Of a stretch of 64,000 nt of DNA, positions 52,891-64,000 are shown piece after piece. The stretch lies in contig CM055094.1 in NCBI GenBank assembly GCA_029204225.1, positions 68,100,536 through 68,164,535 on the forward strand, in the 5' to 3' direction. A model generated the notes under the pieces. The model worked only from the letters and a program-made list of their open reading frames with translations, searched no databases and was not told where the DNA came from. Position 1 is the stretch's first letter. Each line of letters begins with the position of its first letter. A program made the position numbers and the translations under genes. This DNA is from Diphasiastrum complanatum (Eukaryota > Streptophyta > Lycopodiopsida > Lycopodiales > Lycopodiaceae).

Positions 52891-52902
52891 GCTCTGATAC
52901 CA
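52891..52902 (-). mobile_element. Gypsy element 2: primer-binding site (tRNA-iMet)
   Basis: Minus strand TGGTATCAGAGC, one base from the 5' LTR end. Confidence 0.95.
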
Positions 52903-52903
52903 G

Positions 52904-53259
52904 TGTAATAGATCCTAACACCACAGTAGGGCAAACACTAACTGATCCACCCAACCTTGCCTACTCCCTGATATAGAGTAAGCCCCTCCTAGCCCAGTGT
53001 GAGGACTGGTAGCATGCAACTGCCAAGTGTCGGCCACGTGGCACTGACGTGGCCGACTGCACGTCAGGACCCAACTGGGGGCCCTATCCTGCTGACAGGG
53101 TCCCTAGGCTGTGTTAGGCCCGCCATAACTATGGACCGTGCTGGGGCACACTACTCACACTGTCTTGCCCTGTTGGTCATGTACGCTGGACACGACGCTG
53201 ACTGTGGTATCTGACCTATCTGTGTTCTCTAGGGTTCAGCACTGGTTACGAGCTCGTAA

Positions 53260-53261
<2 letters not shown>
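52904..53261 (-). mobile_element. Gypsy element 2: 5' LTR (358 bp)
   Basis: TGTAATAGAT...GCTCGTAACA, matching 46945-47302. Right flank CTCTC equals the left flank, but because both lie in a CT microsatellite the 5-bp duplication cannot be proven. Confidence 0.95.

Positions 53262-53340
<79 letters not shown>
53262..53340. repeat. (CT)n at the 5' junction of LINE copy H
   Basis: Directly follows the gypsy LTR and directly abuts LINE H. Before the gypsy inserted it was continuous with the tail of LINE G. Confidence 0.97.
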
Positions 53341-56654
<3,314 letters not shown>

Positions 56655-56864
56655 GTTTCTTGGAATGCCACAAGATAAAATTGCCCTTTTCTATCCTTAA
56701 TTTGTTTTGCTTCTCCTTGAAATATTTTAGGAAAACTATATAAAAGGGTAAAGGTATGTCAATTTATCAGCAATAGGTTGTTAAACAAATGCATCCTAAG
56801 AAAAGCCCTTTTGAAATTGTGAGCTGTTCCCCCAAAAAAATTAATACATTGTAGGACCCCTTTT

Positions 56865-56975
56865 TTGCCAGAAACTGTGCATTGTACAGGTCATATTTTG
56901 GCCAAAGACTATGCACTGTACAGGTCATTTATTGGCCAAATACTATGCACTATACAGATCCTGTTTTGGCCAGAT
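56865..56975. repeat. Minisatellite, ~38-bp unit, about 3 copies
   Basis: Units contain GGCCAAA-ACTATGCACT-TACAGGTC with small changes. Confidence 0.85.
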
Positions 56976-58199
56976 ATTCAGTAGGGCGATTTGGTTCCTC
57001 TTTGTAACTACATATGATGACTCTAGGTGAGCAATCATCTCATTCAAAAGATGCATAGCTTTGTTTCACCAATTCGGGTGGACAACAATAACATACCCAA
57101 ATATTCATTTGTGACCAAGGCATTGGCTTCTTTCTCTGGATACACCTCAACCTGGCTTGTATCTACTTTGACTATGATATATCTTACTTGAATATCTCTA
57201 ACAATTGGACCAAAAGAGCAAGCCCCACTGCTTATATGGGCTCTAAAACTGGCTGTAAGGGCATTCTGTCTATCTCTGACAAACTTTGCAGGTCGTTACA
57301 AAATTATTAGTAGTTATGGAGACTAAACTCCAAAGAAGTAGCCACTGTCCAATTCACAGGTGGTTAACAAGTTCTATGAAAACTGCGTGACATGCATGCT
57401 TAGCCTCTTTCATACAATTAGCTGGATTGTGGGTGGGTGGAGTATTAGTAGTAATGGTGAGAAGTGGTTACAACTGGCCACACTTGGAAAGGAAAAGTAA
57501 TTATGTTCCTATTGCTCTACATTTCTGCTCTGTATGATTATTGGCAACAAGAGCATTGATCAGAGATTATATCAACGATTATTGGAGAAAAGATCTAGAT
57601 TAGAAAGCTTCAGATTTTCTAGTTAAAGGTAATGCCCTTAAAGAGAATTGACATGCCTCCATAACACTATCTATGTGTGATAGTTGAAGGAGAAGTCTCT
57701 CCCTTACACTGGAGTTAACTCTAACGGTTAGTAGGTTAGATAGATGTAATAGTTGTTGAGTTTTCAATCACTAACCAATCGTTAGCATGTTGGGTCATAA
57801 ACAAAAGATTATCAATATTGCTCACCCAAAGAGAGGAGACATTACAATAATCTCACTATTACACATTGAAAGCAGTACTCAAATCACTTAGGCCATTCAC
57901 TCTAATTTATGCAATACCTGTCACTAAGACTGAGGATGTAGCTAAGTCATTTGTTCACGGTTTGGCTCAGATTACACGACAATTGCATCAGACCATGGTA
58001 TCCATGTAACCCACATTCCACCAACTTATTATATAACTTTGGTTTATCTATATAGTGAACATTTTATACTAACTAAGCTATTAAAAAAATCATTAGTGTT
58101 TTTTCCTAGGAAAATCAAACTTGAATAAAATTAAATTTGCAATCCGGCCCCTGATCACTGACGGTCTAGAACGCGCATTTTAGATCATTTTTGCAGTTG
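56976..58199. other. No gene recognised
   Basis: Stops in all frames; possible very old retroelement debris but nothing that can be named. Confidence 0.45.
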
Positions 58200-58490
58200 A
58201 CATAAAAAAGGAAATAGGCAATCCTCAACCCTATGGAGTTCAACCACAAAGTCTTAGACCATCAACTTCATCATGCATTGCTACAACGCCCCTACCCACC
58301 TCGTGAACGCTCAAGTGTATAGGTGCTGATCACATGCACAAACATGTCCCACTAGCTTTCATAAAGTTGTACAACAACCAACATAAGATTTTTCGAGAGG
58401 TGAAAGGCAGGCTCAGTCACGATGAAGGCTAGCAATAACAAGCAAAGCCATTCAAATGAGTTCCTTCTTCATGGAAAAATAAGCTGGAGA
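58200..58490. repeat. Dispersed repeat, copy 2 (partner at 31735-31925)
   Basis: Same order and orientation of shared blocks as copy 1, plus an extra ~90 bp in the middle. It lies ~240 bp downstream (minus strand) of the host exon at 58730-59437. Confidence 0.7.
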
Positions 58491-58729
58491 ATTTTAAGTT
58501 GGAATTCATGTTATGTCAAACAAGAAGAATAGCAAAGTGACTACTAGATAATCGAGGAGAAAAACACTCTCTTCACAAAGATTTGACTCAAGCCAAGTAT
58601 CAACTTAGAGCCCACAAAGTCATGGCAAGGAAGAAAAATCATGCGAGTCCAATCTGTGCAACTAAATGAATAGAAGCACAAACTACAAGCAGATCATAAC
58701 AAGTCTCGGAAATGCCGAAGGAAACATAC

Positions 58730-59437
58730 TGGGGATGGGTTATCAGCAGCAAGGTTTGCATGAATCCTGTCTTCTTGCCTCAGCCTTTCCTGTAGAGTTA
58801 AAATTATTCCCTTCAAATCCTCGTTTTGCCTTCTGGTTCTCTCCAACTCTGTTAGGACTTGAAACATACTTTCTTCACTGAATGGAAGTTCCTTTATACC
58901 TCCCTCGTTTCGATTTAAGCAGCCAGCACCAACATGACTATACGGTGGGCCACATCGCAACTGATTGCTGTTGAGTACACTTGGCAGGTGGAGGGAGATA
59001 GATGGTGATTGATGTAAAAAAAAACTGACTGGGTTGTAATTACCGAGTGATGCGTGGCCGTTAGGCATTCCAACAGAGCTTTCCATCACGTAAGGTTGAG
59101 AAAAAGTCTGTGGCAGCGCCTGGCTGTAAGATACGTCCATGGCAGCAGGCGCTGGTAGCTCTGCCCCTATTGCTGGCTGTTGCGCTAACATTGTGGCATC
59201 AGAGTTTAAGTCTGCCCATCTTGCTCGCTTGAAAGGTGGCCTGGGAATCAATGCTGCTTGCTCCAGAAACAATGCCGATCGTTTCGCATCATCAAAGCTC
59301 CCCGTAGAAGGTGTGGATAACTGTGTTCGTAGATTCGAGGCCGAATTCCCCACCGCGCCCAACACACTTCGGTGCAGGCCACCCATCTCGTTGGCAGAAA
59401 ATCCCACCTCTGCACCCACTTTGCCGAGCTCTGTCAT
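58730..59437 (-). CDS. First coding exon of a host gene (coiled-coil protein), partial
   Basis: ATG at 59435-59437 preceded in frame by TAG a few codons upstream, which supports this start. The exon ends at a good donor, CCCCA/GTATGT, after 236 codons in phase 0. The protein begins MTELGKVGAEVGF and has a basic patch (PPFKRARWADL), a Ser/Pro/Gln-rich middle and a C-terminal heptad-like stretch (VLTELERTRRQNEDLKGIIL then TLQERLRQEDR), probably a coiled coil. Family not recognised. No downstream exon is evident nearby. The next phase-0 candidate on this strand is 31988-32047, so it may be the first exon of the recombinase-like gene across a 26.7-kb intron; that is speculative. Confidence 0.7.

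Positions 59438-61923
<2,486 letters not shown>

Positions 61924-61980
<57 letters not shown>
61924..61980. repeat. (CT)n microsatellite, ~57 bp
   Basis: Pure CT run without adjacent LINE sequence. Confidence 0.97.
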
Positions 61981-61984
<4 letters not shown>

Positions 61985-63429
61985 GGATAAAAGGTCCACA
62001 TATTACTCAATGTCATCGTCCTTATGCTAGTTATAAAATGGCATTATATATTGAAAGCTCAAGTGCTTGTGAAAGGATAACTCATAACATTAACTTGTTC
62101 TCGACAAGCACTTGCTTTAGTAATTCAAAAGCAAGGCAAGAGATAAGAACATACAAATTGAAGAATTTATAGCAATTAAGAAGGAATACTTGTAATGTGA
62201 AAAAAAATCACTTAACTACAACATCACACCTTGCCACAATTGCTATTAGGGTGCATGGGGGCTTGTAAATTCTCTATGTAGCAACTTTAGACATAATTTA
62301 TACAAACTACCTAGCTTGTTCTAAGGGGTGGGCCATATCATTTGGTTCAAGCAATCATGTTGATATGTTGGAAAAACTTTGAGATGCTAACATGAAGAAA
62401 GTACACCAATGTTATCTTCATAGTCAAATGTTCAAATGCAGTCAACTAGCTTGTTGACCAATGTCACTTAGTGTTGACCCATTTGTCAATGGATAAATAA
62501 GTCTTCATTACAATAATACCTATAGTTTTAGTGCTCGATATGTGTGAGCATACTTTTGAGTTTAATTTTGTAAGACCTGATTAAATTTTTTTGGATAAAA
62601 AAGACTTTCTATATCCACCAAAGTATTTGAATAATTGTATACCACTTTCATTTATCTAAAGCTTGTACAACAAACTGTTGGAAGACGTTTTTGACAATCG
62701 TGCTTTCCTTGGTTATCCATCAAAAATACAATTTATCTGATCCATTACGTGATGTGTTATATCAAATTAGAAAAGCATCAAAAGGGACTTTTGTCATTTC
62801 CCATCTAACTTTTCCACTTTTATATAATGCCTTTAGTAAAGTGTCATATTATATGTCAACTATTTACAAAAGTGTCACATTACTTGTATTTGGTTGTTGA
62901 TGAACTAAAGATATGCCTTACGTACATTCACTAGACCTTGTCATATTTTTCTTTTGATTTATTTTTATCTTAGTGTTAAGTCAATTGTGTAACTTTTTAG
63001 TGTTAGTCTCCCATTTAAAGTCACTTGCTTCTATGTTTAGTTTCACATTTTGTACTCTCTTTTTTTTTCATAGTGAAGTTAGGAACATACTATATTACGT
63101 TTTTGAGGTTTTCTTCCTTCCACCAAAGGAATATATTGTTTTACATCCTACAATAATTACGCTTCATGCTAGATCACTACATAAAATTTGCCACATAGGT
63201 CATTTTTTATCTAGTTACTATAACTATCCTTTCTATAATTTTTTAGATCACAAAAAGATGTGACATTCAAAACAAGGGTTTGTCAATCATTTTTTTGATT
63301 CCACCAGATAACAAATTACTTCTAGGTATTACACCCTTTTGAATTAACAAGCCCAATTATCCATGAATCATCATCCTCAAGGTGTCCTTTCTATCCAATC
63401 AAACACTCAAAGATAGAACCATTTCTCAA
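61981..63429. other. No gene recognised
   Basis: AT-rich. Open frames at 62691-62900 and 62973-63263 have no recognisable domain. Confidence 0.45.
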
Positions 63430-63790
63430 TTGTTTATTTTGGTTTTAAGTACACTTTTTGGTTCCAAAAGTACAGTAACTGATAAATCTTCCAAGCGGGT
63501 AAGATCTTCATTAGATAGATCCAACTACATCACATTTATGTGAACTTAATTTTAACCGACTTACATGAAACATTGAATGAGCACTAGAGTTGTCTTGAAG
63601 ATAAAGTTAGTAAGCTAAATATCCAATTTCTTTTATAATCCAAAATGGTCCACAATATTTGTAACTTATAATGCTTCCCAGTACGCATAGTTCTAGAATC
63701 TTTTGAGATTCTAAGATATACATAGTCATCAACTTTAATAAATTGAGTGAAAGACCTTGCTGAGTAATGTCGGTCAGTTATGAGGTTCTG
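63430..63790 (-). pseudogene. Gypsy integrase C-terminal fragment
   Basis: The minus strand at about 63620-63745 reads IKVDDYVYLRISKDSRTMRTG and KHYKLQILWTILDY. It aligns with KVYLRVPVDSKTLKSG...KLSPRYCGPFTI of gypsy element 2, and a VFHVS-like block (FNVSCKSVKI) follows. Highly diverged with stops. Confidence 0.6.
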
Positions 63791-64000
63791 AACTTTTCAC
63801 TTATTAGTTGATGATTGGATCTCGACTAATTAAGCTAATTTTGCATGTCAAAAAATCAATATGGTAGATGATAATGCAAATGCAACTCTTGATGGTCAGG
63901 TGCCAATGCCTACCTATCTGCAAATTTGTCAGTCGTAAAGCCAAGTGCTTAATGAAATAAACAACAGGAACACTTTAAGGGATTAACAAATGGAAGTATT

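Overview
The window is nuclear DNA of a land plant with a large, transposon-crowded genome. The evidence is plant-type Ty1-copia and Ty3-gypsy retrotransposons primed by initiator tRNA-Met, tRNA-Asp primer-binding sites, a TRIM, L1 fragments, a BED/DUF659 hAT transposase relic, and a host gene with GT-AG introns of up to about 6 kb. A fern or other seed-free plant is a guess only. There are no prokaryotic features, CRISPR arrays or rRNA genes. The window holds fourteen (CT)n/(GA)n tracts of roughly 50-150 bp.

Layout. 1-5.6 kb: relics of tRNA-Asp-primed LTR elements, a ~200-bp tandem repeat, two long CT/GA tracts and the reverse-transcriptase half of an L1. 5.6-11.7 kb: a decayed minus-strand copia element. 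12.3-13.0 kb: a TRIM with a 73-bp internal domain. 13.7-15.2 kb: the endonuclease half of an L1, apparently separated from the first half by a ~10.4-kb inversion. 16.7-32.0 kb: one minus-strand host gene in at least five exons, its introns filled with a hAT relic, a copia fragment, a minus-strand LINE, palindromes and minisatellites. The protein looks like a catalytically degenerate tyrosine recombinase with acidic/basic N-terminal and Pro/Ser-rich C-terminal regions. 33-56.6 kb: eight copies of an unusual LINE (A-H), all on the plus strand. They are interrupted by a defective gypsy (36-39.6 kb) and a young chromodomain gypsy (46.9-53.3 kb). 58.7-59.4 kb: a minus-strand host first exon with a clear start codon. 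The rest is mostly featureless, with a gypsy integrase fragment at 63.4-63.8 kb.

Main result. LINE copies B to H sit head to tail with a CT-rich junction between neighbours. Each copy keeps a 3' hairpin whose stem differs in sequence but still pairs (GTACC/GGTAC, ATGCC/GGCAT, GTGCC/GGCAC, GCACC/GGTGC), followed by GACRTTAATAAAG or a variant and then a (CT)n tail. This suggests a non-L1 LINE that recognises its own 3' hairpin and inserts into, or generates, (CT)n microsatellites, so that each tail can receive the next copy. The young gypsy lies inside one of these CT tracts, between G and H. The second main result is the recombinase-like host gene, which may reach the 59.4-kb exon and then enclose the whole LINE array in one intron.
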